64,000 bases of DNA, from NCBI GenBank assembly GCA_945861785.1, contig CAMAWD010000014.1, forward strand, positions 1 through 64,000, read 5' to 3'. The position numbers and the translations under genes are program-made. Below, one piece after another: positions 8,535 through 16,784 of this stretch. Positions within the stretch are counted from its first letter, which is position 1. Each line of letters opens with the position of its first letter. The notes beneath the pieces were generated by a model, which was not told the origin of the DNA, ran no database searches, and worked only from the letters and a program-made list of their open reading frames with translations. This DNA comes from Rhodoferax sp. OV413 (GTDB lineage Bacteria; Pseudomonadota; Gammaproteobacteria; Burkholderiales; Burkholderiaceae_C).

Positions 8535-9347
8535 ATGAATTCCTTGCGCCTGCTCGTCATCGACCCCCAGAACGACTTCATGGACATCGACGGTGCGGCC
8601 TTGCCCGTGCCCGGAGCAGGTGCCGACATGGGTCGCCTGGCCGGGTTCATTGACACCCTGCAGGCGCAAATCGACGATATCGTCGTCACACTTGACTCGC
8701 ACCCGGGCGTGGGCATCGAGCGGACCACATTCTGGAGCACCGGGTCGGGTGGGCCGGTGGCTGCATTTACACCGATCACCGCAGCCGCGGCGCGTGCCGG
8801 CACCTACACTGCGCGCGACCCGGCCCGGCGCGGCGAGACATTGGCCTACCTGGATGCGCTGGAATCCGCCAGCGGCCGCACCTTGATTGTCTGGCCGGTG
8901 CATTGCGTGCTGGGAACCTGGGGCCACAACATCCAGGCCACGCTGGCCACGAGCCTGGCCGCCTGGGAAGTCACGCGCTCGCGCAATTGCGACAAAGTTC
9001 TCAAGGGCCAGCACCCGATGACCGAGCAGTACAGTGCGTTTCGCGCCGAAGTTCCGCGCATCGACGATGTGCGCACCCAGGTGAACACCGCCTTGCTGGC
9101 CCGGCTGGCGGCAGGCACGGGCACCTTGTTGGTGGCGGGCGAGGCGCTGAGCCATTGCGTTGCGGCTTCCGGTGACGACATGCTGGCCCACATGGGTGAC
9201 GCCGCGCTGCGCAATTGCGTCTTCCTGACTGATTGCATGAGCCCGGTGCCTGGTTTCGAGGCCGATGGCCAGCAGTTCCTGGCCCGGCTGCATGGCCGTG
9301 GCGTGCGCACCATGACCACTGCCCGGGCCCTGGAGGAACTGGCCTGA
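8535..9347 (+). CDS. isochorismatase/nicotinamidase-like cysteine hydrolase
   Basis: This 270-residue protein belongs to the cysteine hydrolase superfamily that includes nicotinamidase and isochorismatase. The catalytic Asp is in VIDPQNDF (residues 8-15), a Lys in the CDKVLKG stretch is the likely second member of the triad, and the nucleophilic Cys is in ALSHCVAAS. A metal-site-like D..H (LDSHPG) and VWPVHC are also present, as in nicotinamidases. It is somewhat longer than PncA and its substrate is unclear. The stop overlaps the next start (TGATG), so it may be translated together with the permease gene, though a functional link is not obvious. Confidence 0.85.
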   Translation: MNSLRLLVIDPQNDFMDIDGAALPVPGAGADMGRLAGFIDTLQAQIDDIVVTLDSHPGVGIERTTFWSTGSGGPVAAFTPITAAAARAGTYTARDPARRGETLAYLDALESASGRTLIVWPVHCVLGTWGHNIQATLATSLAAWEVTRSRNCDKVLKGQHPMTEQYSAFRAEVPRIDDVRTQVNTALLARLAAGTGTLLVAGEALSHCVAASGDDMLAHMGDAALRNCVFLTDCMSPVPGFEADGQQFLARLHGRGVRTMTTARALEELA

Positions 9348-10153
9348 TGGATGGCGCCCGGCCTCCCATGCACGCGGTGCCTGGCCCGTGGCAGCGTGGT
9401 TTTCTCAGCTGGCTCGCCGGCTGGTGGCACCTCCTGGTTTTCGGGTCGCAGATGCTGGTGCTGGCGCTGTCCCCATCGAGTTACCGGCGCAGCCAGCGCC
9501 TGGTGATTTACCGCGAACTGGTTGCTGCAACCGCGCCGCAGCTGCCGGCGTTCGTCGTGGTAGCGGCTGTTGTCAGCCTGGTGATCATCCGCATCGTCGT
9601 GGCCACCGCGGCAAGTTATGGTCTGAGCCGGTACGCACTCGACGTGCTGGTGCGCACGCTGGTGCTGGAGTTGCTGCCGCTCATGGTGGCCCTCTTCGTG
9701 GCCTTGCGCTACACCATGCCCGGCGCCGAGGTGGTGGCGGCGCTGCGCGTCCAGGGCCGGTTCAAGGCGATGTGGCAAGCCGGTGGTGACCCCGCGCGCG
9801 ACGAACTTTTGCCGCGGGTCGTGGCTGGGGTGTTTTCGGTGGCGCTGCTGGCCGCGCTGGGCTGCTTGCTCGCCCTGTTGTTGACCTACCTCACGGTCTA
9901 TGGTTTCACCACCTGGGGTTTCGATGCCTACACACGTACCGTGGGGCAGGTCTTCAACCCTGCGGCGACCCTGATCTTCGCGTTCAAGGCCCTGTTCTTC
10001 AGCCTGACGGTGGCCATCCTGCCGATCGCGCCCGACCAGTTGCATCGGGGTGATGCCGCGCGCCGGCGGCGCGACAACATCGGCCTGCTTGGGCGCGTGT
10101 TCGCGCTGATCCTGCTTGGCGAAGTGATTTCGCTCGTCGGTAACTACTATTGA
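9347..10153 (+). CDS. MlaE-family ABC transporter permease
   Basis: This 268-residue protein is a predicted inner-membrane permease of the MlaE/YrbE type, which moves phospholipids or other lipids together with MCE proteins. It has about five hydrophobic segments, with the family-like loop carrying the GAEVVAALRVQGR pattern around residues 125-137. The ATG at 9347 overlaps the preceding stop. The MCE gene follows immediately, its ATG adjoining this stop. The usual MlaF-type ATPase gene, normally next to the permease, is absent here. The match is to the general family rather than canonical MlaE. Confidence 0.75.
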   Translation: MDGARPPMHAVPGPWQRGFLSWLAGWWHLLVFGSQMLVLALSPSSYRRSQRLVIYRELVAATAPQLPAFVVVAAVVSLVIIRIVVATAASYGLSRYALDVLVRTLVLELLPLMVALFVALRYTMPGAEVVAALRVQGRFKAMWQAGGDPARDELLPRVVAGVFSVALLAALGCLLALLLTYLTVYGFTTWGFDAYTRTVGQVFNPAATLIFAFKALFFSLTVAILPIAPDQLHRGDAARRRRDNIGLLGRVFALILLGEVISLVGNYY

Positions 10154-11158
10154 ATGGCCATGGCCACCGAACCTGAAACACCACCTCCGGTTGCCAACCT
10201 GGAAACCAAGGCCAGGCTGTTGCTGTTGCTGATGGTGCTGCTGGTGGCTGGGGCGGTGGGGTACCTGATGTACGCGCGGGGTGCTTTCGAGCGGACGCAG
10301 CAACTGGTGCTGATCGCCGACGATTCAGAGGGCATCGTGGTCGGTATGGACATGACCTTCTCCGGTTTCCCTATCGGCCGGGTCGGGCGCATCGAACTGT
10401 CGCCCGACGGCAACGCGCGCATCATCGTCAACGTTCCGCGCCGCGATGCGCGCTGGTTGCGTGCATCGAGCGTATTCACGATGGAGAACGGCCTGGTCGG
10501 CAGCACCAAGATCCGCGCTTTCAGCGGCGTGATGACCGACCCGCCCTTGCCCGACGGCGCAGAACGCCGGGTGCTGCGCGGCGACGCAGCGGCGGAGATC
10601 CCGCGCATGGTGGCGAGCGTGCGGGAGCTGGTCAGCAACCTGAGCAGCCTGACCGGGCCGGAGGCTCCCCTGAATGTCAGCCTGCACAATTTGCAGAAAG
10701 CCGCCGAACGCCTGAACGGCCCGCGCGGCGCGCTCGGTGTGTTGCTGGGCAACGAGGCCGACGCCAAAAAGATAACGCTCGCGCTCGACCGCACCAACGC
10801 ATTGTTGGCGCGCATCGACGGCGTGGTGCAAAAGGCCGACAGCATTGCAGCACGCACCGATGGCATCGTGGCCCATGCCGATACCCAGGTGTTTGGCACC
10901 TCGGGCGTGGTGCCAGAGACCCGGGCGACCGTGGTGCAGCTCAACGGGCTGCTGGCCGACGCGCGAAGCAGCCTGAAGAAGGTGGACGCGGTGTTGGTCG
11001 AGGCGCAAGCCATTGGCGCCAACACCCGCGAAGCCACCGCCGACCTCGGCACCCTTCGCGGCGAAGTCGATGCCAGCCTGCGCAAGGTGGAACAGTTGGT
11101 CAACGAGATCAACCGCAAATGGCCGTTCAAGCGCGACACGGAGATCAAGCTGCCATGA
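10154..11158 (+). CDS. MlaD-family MCE domain protein
   Basis: This is a substrate-binding or lipid-tunnel subunit of an MCE transport system. The 334-residue protein has one N-terminal membrane helix (residues about 21-42), then a single MCE domain (about 45-135) with the typical GMDMTFSGFPIGRVGRIEL stretch. A long, mainly helical C-terminal region follows, which in related proteins forms a needle or barrel across the periplasm. Its start adjoins the permease stop and its own stop overlaps the lipoprotein start by 4 nt (ATGA). The three genes therefore look like one translationally coupled unit. Confidence 0.88.
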   Translation: MAMATEPETPPPVANLETKARLLLLLMVLLVAGAVGYLMYARGAFERTQQLVLIADDSEGIVVGMDMTFSGFPIGRVGRIELSPDGNARIIVNVPRRDARWLRASSVFTMENGLVGSTKIRAFSGVMTDPPLPDGAERRVLRGDAAAEIPRMVASVRELVSNLSSLTGPEAPLNVSLHNLQKAAERLNGPRGALGVLLGNEADAKKITLALDRTNALLARIDGVVQKADSIAARTDGIVAHADTQVFGTSGVVPETRATVVQLNGLLADARSSLKKVDAVLVEAQAIGANTREATADLGTLRGEVDASLRKVEQLVNEINRKWPFKRDTEIKLP

Positions 11159-11802
11159 AACCCTTGCTTGCTCTGCTGATTGCGTCGGTCGTGGCCGCCT
11201 GCGCCAATACAGCGCCGGCACCCGATTGGCAGATGAACGCCAAGAGCGCGATGGAGCGCGCGCAGGAGGCCTACCTGTCGGGTGACTCCCGCATCGAGGC
11301 GGTCGAGTTTGCCCGTGCGCGGTCGGAAGTGGCACGCACCGGGCGCGCCGATCTGCTGGCGCGCCTCGAGTTGGCGCGTTGTGCAACCCGGGTTGCCAGC
11401 CTGGTTCTGGAGCCGTGTGCCGGATTTTCCGCACTGGCGCCGGATGCGGCGCCAGCTGAACGGGTTTATGCCGGCTACCTGACCGGACAAGGGCAGGCGA
11501 CCGACGCTCCCGCATTGCCCGAGCAGCATCGTCCATTTGTGGCCACCGGCGCCGGGGCTGCGAATCTGGCGGCAGTGGGTGACCCGCTGGCGCGCCTGGT
11601 GGCAGCCGGGGTATTGCTGCAGACCGGCCGCGGCGACCCCGCGGTGGCCGTGCTCGCCGTAGACACTGCGTCAGCGCAGGGCTGGCGGCGGCCCTTGCTG
11701 GCGTGGCTCGGCGTGCAGGTGATGCAGGCCGAGAGGTCGGGTGACGCCGCACAGGTGGCTTTGGTGCGCCGGCGCATTGCTCTCGTGACTGCGCCGCGTT
11801 GA
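11155..11802 (+). CDS. unrecognised lipoprotein of the MCE operon
   Basis: This 215-residue protein starts at the ATG at 11155, overlapping the MCE gene stop. It has a short signal peptide and the lipobox VAAC (Cys about residue 17). The mature part is Ala/Arg-rich and probably helical; four further cysteines are visible in the first half. It does not look like PqiC/YmbA, the usual outer-membrane lipoprotein partner of MCE systems, although its position suggests a similar place in the complex. Function is inferred from context only. Confidence 0.75.
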   Translation: MKPLLALLIASVVAACANTAPAPDWQMNAKSAMERAQEAYLSGDSRIEAVEFARARSEVARTGRADLLARLELARCATRVASLVLEPCAGFSALAPDAAPAERVYAGYLTGQGQATDAPALPEQHRPFVATGAGAANLAAVGDPLARLVAAGVLLQTGRGDPAVAVLAVDTASAQGWRRPLLAWLGVQVMQAERSGDAAQVALVRRRIALVTAPR

Positions 11803-11833
11803 CCGCGCCCTTCGGCGTGCCGACGGGTCTTGT

Positions 11834-12355
11834 TCAGGGGTGCCACTCTCTCAAAACGCCCAGGGCCAAGGGCAGTCGCGCCATGCCCAGCAGCGTCGAC
11901 AGGCTGACCAGCCCGGCCACGTACGCGCCGTCATAACCCATGCGCGCAGCCAGCACATAGGCACTGGAGGCAGTGGGTATACTCGCGAAAATGAGCAATA
12001 TGGTGGTCTGGGTGTTGTCCAGGCCAAACCAGCTTGCCAGCGACGCATTGCCGATGCGCATCGCCGCTGGTTCCAGCCACGATGGCATCACAAATCCCAG
12101 CAGGTTCGCAACCAGGCCGCTCACGCTGCCGATGATCAGCGGGTTGCGCACCAGTTCGCCCAGAATGCCGCGCTGGCCATGGCGCGCCATGGGCCAGACG
12201 GCGGCGGTGTTGAGCAGCGCACGCACACACCTATCACCACCGCAATCAGCACCAATCCGGGCGCACCTTCGAGCCGCTCGGCCAATGCCAGCGCCACAAA
12301 GGAATTGAAGCGAAACCCGACCTGCGCCACAGCCGCGTGTTGAGAGAATACCAGC
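11834..12355 (-). pseudogene. decayed AEC-family (auxin efflux carrier-like) transporter
   Basis: Two overlapping minus-strand frames together encode the second half of an AEC permease. The upstream frame gives the helix with VGFRFNSFVALALAERL and GVCV (to about 12220). The other frame resumes with LLNTAAVWPMARHGQRG, ARNPLIIGS-like sequence and the C-terminal PTASSAYVLAARMGYDGAYV. One base appears to be missing at about 12220-12226. About 40 residues also seem missing between NASLAS and WFGLDNTQT, where intact family members have a membrane hairpin. The first 100 or more residues are absent. This is a multiply damaged relic. Confidence 0.72.
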
Positions 12356-12499
12356 CGGGGACTGGCACCAGGTTTCTCGCCGGGGATGGTATCGGGTTTG
12401 CCCCTATGTAGTTTCCCGGTGGGCCGCACCGGGCCTCCGCGCTACGATTGCGGTTGCAGTTCAGCTTTTCACACCATTTTCACCAGGGGATCATTCAAT

Positions 12500-13462
12500 A
12501 TGCGCCGTCACTTCCTGTTTGCGTTCAGTCTGCTGGCCGTTGCCGGCTCCGCCCTGGCACAGGGTTATCCCAACAAGCTCGTCAAACTTCAGGTGCCCTT
12601 CGCGCCCGGCGGCACCACCGACATCGTCGCGCGCATCATCTCCGAACCCATGGGGCGTGCGCTGGGTCAGAGTGTGATCATCGAGAACAAGGCGGGTGGT
12701 GGTGGCATCATCGGTGCCAACGAAACCGCCAAGTCGGTGCCTGACGGTTATTCGCTGGGCATGGCCACGGTTTCCACCACCGCCGCCAACCCGGCCATCA
12801 ATCCCAAGATGCCCTACAACGCGGAAACCGATTTCACGCCCATCATCAACATTGCAGCCACGCCCAATGTGATCGCCGTGCACCCGAGCTTTCCGGCCAA
12901 GAACTACAAGGAATTCGTCGCGGTGCTGAAGAGGTCGCCGGGCAAGTATTCCTACTCGTCCTCCGGCACTGGCGGCATCGGGCACCTGCAGACGGAACTG
13001 TGGAAGACCCTGCAGGGTGTGTTCGTGACCCACATCCCCTACACCGGCGCGGGCCCGGCCTTGCGCGATACCGTCGGCGGGCAGGTGGAAATCATTTTCG
13101 ACAACGTTCCGTCTGCGTTGCCCCATATCGTGGGCGGACGTCTGGTGGCGTTGGCGGTGGCGGCCCCGACGCGGCTGGCAAGCATGCCCGATGTGCCCAC
13201 CTTCAAGGAACTCGGCCTGGAGCCGGTGAACCGCATGGCCTATTACGGCATCGTCGGGCCCAGGGGCCTGCCGAAAGACGTGGTCGACAAAGTCAACGCG
13301 GGTGTGCGCAAGGCGCTGGAAGATCCGGCGGTGCGCAAGCGCATCGAAGACACCGGCTCGGTCGTGCTGGGCAACACGCCCGAGCAGTTCGCGCAGCAGA
13401 TGAAGGAAGAACTTGCGGTCTATCGCAAGGTGGTCGAGTCGGCCAGGCTTCGGCTGGAGTAG
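12500..13462 (+). CDS. Bug-family tripartite tricarboxylate transporter substrate-binding protein
   Basis: This is a periplasmic solute receptor of the Bug (TctC-like) family, greatly expanded in Burkholderiales and usually binding small carboxylates or aromatic acids. The 320-residue protein starts at the ATG at 12500, with AGGGGA 9 nt upstream, and has a Sec signal peptide cleaved near ALA-QG. Family signatures are VPFAPGGTTDIVAR, VIIENKAGGGGIIGA, YSYSSSGTGGIGHL and the AYYGIVGPRGLP block. No TctA/TctB membrane genes lie nearby, which is common for orphan Bug receptors. The ligand is unknown. Confidence 0.93.
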   Translation: MRRHFLFAFSLLAVAGSALAQGYPNKLVKLQVPFAPGGTTDIVARIISEPMGRALGQSVIIENKAGGGGIIGANETAKSVPDGYSLGMATVSTTAANPAINPKMPYNAETDFTPIINIAATPNVIAVHPSFPAKNYKEFVAVLKRSPGKYSYSSSGTGGIGHLQTELWKTLQGVFVTHIPYTGAGPALRDTVGGQVEIIFDNVPSALPHIVGGRLVALAVAAPTRLASMPDVPTFKELGLEPVNRMAYYGIVGPRGLPKDVVDKVNAGVRKALEDPAVRKRIEDTGSVVLGNTPEQFAQQMKEELAVYRKVVESARLRLE

Positions 13463-13522
13463 GCGATAAGCGGCACCGACCCCGCCGCCAGGGCGCCAGG
13501 CGTCGATGACTTCATCGATGCC

Positions 13523-14383
13523 TTGTGGCTGGAGGAGGGTTTGTCCAAGAACACCCTGGCGGCGTACCGGCGTGACCTGACACTGCTGGCGCGCTGGCTG
13601 GGTGGCCGCGGGTGGGCGCTCGACGCGATGCCCGAGCACGAGTTGCTTGCCTATTTCTCACAGCGCCACGCCAGCACCAAAGCCACCTCCGCAAACCGGC
13701 GCCTGACGGTGTTCAAGCGGTATTTCCGCTGGGCCCTGCGCGAGCACCGCATCGAGGTCGACCCGACCCTCAAGATGCAGCCGGCGCGCCAGGCACTGCG
13801 CGTTCCCAAGACCCTCACCGAGGCCGAGGTGGAGGCCTTGCTGGCCGCGCCAGACACCGACACCGTGCTCGGCATGCGCGACCGCACCATGCTGGAGCTG
13901 ATGTATGCCAGTGGCTTGCGTGTCAGCGAACTGGTAGGCCTGCGCCTGCTCAACATCAGCCTGCAAGAGCATGTGGTGCGCGTGTTCGGCAAGGGCAACA
14001 AGGAGCGACTGGTTCCGTTCGGCGAGGAGGCCGGGCACTGGATAACGCGTTACTTGTCCGAGGTGCGGCCCGAGCTGCTTGGGGTGCGCCAGACGGTGGC
14101 CTTGTTCGTGACGTCCAGCGGCATCAACGCCGGCTCGGCGATGTCGCGTGTCATGTTCTGGAGCATCATAAAAAAATATGCGCTGCAAGCCGCCATTGCC
14201 ACCGCGCCTTCACCGCACACACTGCGCCACGCCTTCGCCACCCATCTGCTCAACCACGGTGCCGATCTGCGTGCGGTGCAAATGCTGCTCGGTCACGCCG
14301 ATATCTCCACCACCACGATCTACACCCACGTGGCCAGGGAGCGGCTCAAAGTGCTGCACGCCCGGCACCACCCGCGCGGCTGA
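13523..14383 (+). CDS. xerD: site-specific tyrosine recombinase XerD
   Basis: XerD, with XerC, resolves chromosome dimers at dif. Catalytic residues are all visible: Arg in GLRVSELVGL, Lys in GKGNKER, HTLRHAFATHLL, the LGH of MLLGHADIS and the nucleophile Tyr in TTIYTHVA. The only standard start is TTG at 13523, giving 286 residues. However, the conserved helix DDFIDALWLEEGLS begins before it. The same frame is open back to the previous stop at 13460-13462 with no ATG, GTG or TTG. A full-length protein (about 305 residues) would need a rare start such as ATA at 13466, or a sequence error must be present. Confidence 0.92.
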   Translation: MWLEEGLSKNTLAAYRRDLTLLARWLGGRGWALDAMPEHELLAYFSQRHASTKATSANRRLTVFKRYFRWALREHRIEVDPTLKMQPARQALRVPKTLTEAEVEALLAAPDTDTVLGMRDRTMLELMYASGLRVSELVGLRLLNISLQEHVVRVFGKGNKERLVPFGEEAGHWITRYLSEVRPELLGVRQTVALFVTSSGINAGSAMSRVMFWSIIKKYALQAAIATAPSPHTLRHAFATHLLNHGADLRAVQMLLGHADISTTTIYTHVARERLKVLHARHHPRG

Positions 14384-14399
14384 GCCCCACGGTGAGTTG

Positions 14400-15650
14400 T
14401 CAGCTTTGCAGGGATTCCGCCCAGGCCAGGGCCTGCAGGTGGGCCCAGTTCACCTGCCGGTTGGACAGCGACAACTCGTTGGCCAGGCGCGCAAAACTGT
14501 CATCGTCGGCCATCTCGCAGGCGATGGTCAGTTCGAGGAAAGGCGCCAAGATGCCACGGCGCAACAACAGCGCCGACACCACGGACTCCGGCAGGGAGAT
14601 GGCCTCGAGCGCCTTGTCCATCGACATGCCCAGCATGGTGTCGAGCAGCGAGAAGACCCCCACCACGAAGGCGTTGTCGCATTCCTCGGGTGGCAGCAAC
14701 TCAGCGGCCAGCAGTTCCATCAGGCGTCCGCGCACGATGGCCGTCATTCCGACTGCTGCCGGTACGCCACCAGTGCGGGACGTGGTGAGCAACAGGGCAG
14801 CCCAGCGAAACAGTTTCTTGAGGCCGAGGATCATCACTGCATGGCGGAACGAGGTGATCTCGCAACTCAGGCCGAAACCCGAGGAGTTGATGAAGCGCAA
14901 CAGGTTGAACGACAGGCTCGCGTCGCGCTTGAGCACTTCTTCGATTTCGGCTGTGGTTGCCTGTTTCCGAACCAGGTTGATGAGCTGGATGATCACCGCC
15001 TGGGACGGTCGGATGGTCTGCCCCGTGACAATCACCGGCTTGGCGAACCAGAAGCCCTGGAACAGCGTCAAGCCCAGGTCCAGCAGCAACTTGTGCTGCT
15101 CGGCCGTCTCCACCTTTTCGGCAATCAGTTGCGCGTGCGAACTCTTGCGCGCCTGGCTCACCAGTGCCGGCAGGTCTTTCGGGTTGACCTGCACCATGTC
15201 GATCTTGATGAACCCGGCCAACGGGAGCCAGGGCGCGTAGACCGGCTCCAGGATGGTCTCCTTGAAGGCCAGCTGGAAGCCGCGTTTGCGCACATCGGAC
15301 AGGACTTGCTGGCGGTCTTCGACTTCCTGCGCAATGTCGTCGCCGGCCGGCGGAATTTCCAGCACGATGCGTTCGGGCTGCACCAGGTCCAGGTGGCCAC
15401 CGGCCAGGCTGCCGAAGGTGCAGTTGATGAACATCTTGCGGTTGTCGATCAATGCGCTGTTGTCGGCATGCGACAGCACATTGAACAAGAGCTGCGCGTC
15501 ACTGGCCGCACTGTGTGGCTGGTTGGCCATAGAACGGTCGAACAACTCGTACCCGAAGACCGCACCCGACTGGTCCACGATGGCCTGGCGCGCAATGGCG
15601 GTCTGGTCCAAGGCCGCGGTCGCAGGGTTCGATGGTGGTTCTGATGGCAT
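14400..15650 (-). CDS. EAL-HDOD (YuxH-like) signalling protein with degenerate EAL domain
   Basis: The 416-residue protein has an N-terminal EAL-like domain (residues about 20-210) and a C-terminal HDOD domain (about 215-400). The EAL signature is replaced by YELFDR, and the later metal- and substrate-binding residues are not conserved (KIDMVQ in place of the KID...D pattern). It is therefore probably not an active c-di-GMP phosphodiesterase and may act by binding partners. HDOD domains are linked to signalling and motility control. It is convergent with xerD and separated by 130 bp from the DUF455 gene on the same strand. Confidence 0.9.
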   Translation of the reverse strand: MPSEPPSNPATAALDQTAIARQAIVDQSGAVFGYELFDRSMANQPHSAASDAQLLFNVLSHADNSALIDNRKMFINCTFGSLAGGHLDLVQPERIVLEIPPAGDDIAQEVEDRQQVLSDVRKRGFQLAFKETILEPVYAPWLPLAGFIKIDMVQVNPKDLPALVSQARKSSHAQLIAEKVETAEQHKLLLDLGLTLFQGFWFAKPVIVTGQTIRPSQAVIIQLINLVRKQATTAEIEEVLKRDASLSFNLLRFINSSGFGLSCEITSFRHAVMILGLKKLFRWAALLLTTSRTGGVPAAVGMTAIVRGRLMELLAAELLPPEECDNAFVVGVFSLLDTMLGMSMDKALEAISLPESVVSALLLRRGILAPFLELTIACEMADDDSFARLANELSLSNRQVNWAHLQALAWAESLQS

Positions 15651-15779
15651 TGTTTTGGCAGTGGTTTGCGGCGCTGTTGGCCGATTCTAGGTCGCCGACG
15701 ACCAGCGCATTCCCAGACGACCGATTTGCCGCTGCCCTACCACGTGTCGAGTCGGGCCTCGATGTCGGCTTCGATGCGG

Positions 15780-16610
15780 TCACCGCCGTGCAGTTGTCTC
15801 CGCCGTGGCCCGGCTGGTCTTGTTTTTGGGGCCGTTGAGCAAGTAGGCCAGCTCCGCATCCAGGAACCCGGCTGCCTTGCGGGCGGCGATGTTGAACGGG
15901 CCGTGCAGGACCGGCGCCTGGTACTGCTGGCTCAGTTCGGCGTAGTGCGCGAGCGGATCCAGGGCGCGCGCCTGGCACAGGTGGTGGTACCAGTGGTTGC
16001 CGATGGCCACGTGCCCGATCTCGTCGTGCAGGATGACATCGACGATGGCCGCCGCCGCGTGGTCGCCGACCGACACCAGGCGCTGGCGCACTGCAGGGCA
16101 GGCATCGAGCCCACGCGCCTCCAGTGTGCGCGGCACCAGCGCCATGCGGGCCAGCACGTCGGCACGGGTTTTCTGCACCATGTCCCACAAGCCGTCGTGC
16201 GCCGGAAAATCGCCATACCGGCAGTCCAGCGCCAGCAGATGGTCACGCAGCAGGCAAAAATGCCGTGACTCGTCACGCGCGACGGAAAACCATTCGTGGT
16301 AATAGGCGTCTGGCATGGCGCTGAAACGCCAGCAGGCATCGAGTGCGAGGTTGATCGCGTTGTGCTCGATGTGGGCCAGGGCGTGCAGCAGGGCGCATCG
16401 CCCTTCCCGGGTGCCGACGGCCCGTTGCACCAGTTGCGATTGCGGGACGAGTCGCGGGCGCTGCGGGCGTCCCGGGAGCAGCGCCGGTTCGGCCAGCACA
16501 TCGGTGGCGCCGGTTGCCAGGTCGCGGTCAGCGAACGCCAGCGTCTGGCGCGCCTTCTCGTCCGGGTCGCTGATCAGGAGCAGATGCAGGGCGTGCTGGC
16601 GCAGGGACAT
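15780..16610 (-). CDS. DUF455 ferritin-like protein
   Basis: This 276-residue member of the DUF455 family has a ferritin-like di-metal site. The candidate ligands are visible in HIEHNAI, ARDESRHF and LHDEIGHVA, spaced as in a four-helix bundle. Some relatives are thought to modify tRNA (MiaE-like fold), but no activity is established for this family that I can name. I prefer the ATG at 16610 over an in-frame TTG nine bases upstream. hslO is divergent, with 166 bp between. Confidence 0.85.
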   Translation of the reverse strand: MSLRQHALHLLLISDPDEKARQTLAFADRDLATGATDVLAEPALLPGRPQRPRLVPQSQLVQRAVGTREGRCALLHALAHIEHNAINLALDACWRFSAMPDAYYHEWFSVARDESRHFCLLRDHLLALDCRYGDFPAHDGLWDMVQKTRADVLARMALVPRTLEARGLDACPAVRQRLVSVGDHAAAAIVDVILHDEIGHVAIGNHWYHHLCQARALDPLAHYAELSQQYQAPVLHGPFNIAARKAAGFLDAELAYLLNGPKNKTSRATAETTARR

Positions 16611-16683
16611 GGGGTGCAAGCATAGGGCAACCGGCTTGCCCCGTCGCTGCCGAAATCGACATTTTCCGTGAGACGTGGCCTTT

Positions 16684-16689
16684 TACAAT
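16684..16689 (+). promoter_or_regulatory. -10 box upstream of the hslO leader
   Basis: TACAAT lies so that transcription would begin at about 16696, just before the strong ribosome-binding site AAAGGAGG (16697-16704). No clear -35 element is seen. Confidence 0.4.
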
Positions 16690-16709
16690 CGGCGCTAAAG
16701 GAGGCCGCA

Positions 16710-16784
16710 ATGGCGTTTGATTCGGGTGCGTGCCACCCTTTGGTAAGGCCATGCCGGCCTGGACGGGACAAGCCACATGTCTGA
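16710..16784 (+). CDS. possible 24-residue leader peptide coupled to hslO
   Basis: An ATG at 16710 sits 5 nt after the near-perfect Shine-Dalgarno AAAGGAGG and opens a 24-codon frame that ends at TGA 16782-16784, overlapping the hslO ATG (16777) by 8 nt. hslO itself has only a weak upstream GGGACA. The peptide has two cysteines (positions 8 and 15) and no recognisable family. The arrangement suggests that ribosomes terminating here reinitiate at hslO. Coding use is inferred only from the SD and the overlap. Confidence 0.4.
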   Translation: MAFDSGACHPLVRPCRPGRDKPHV

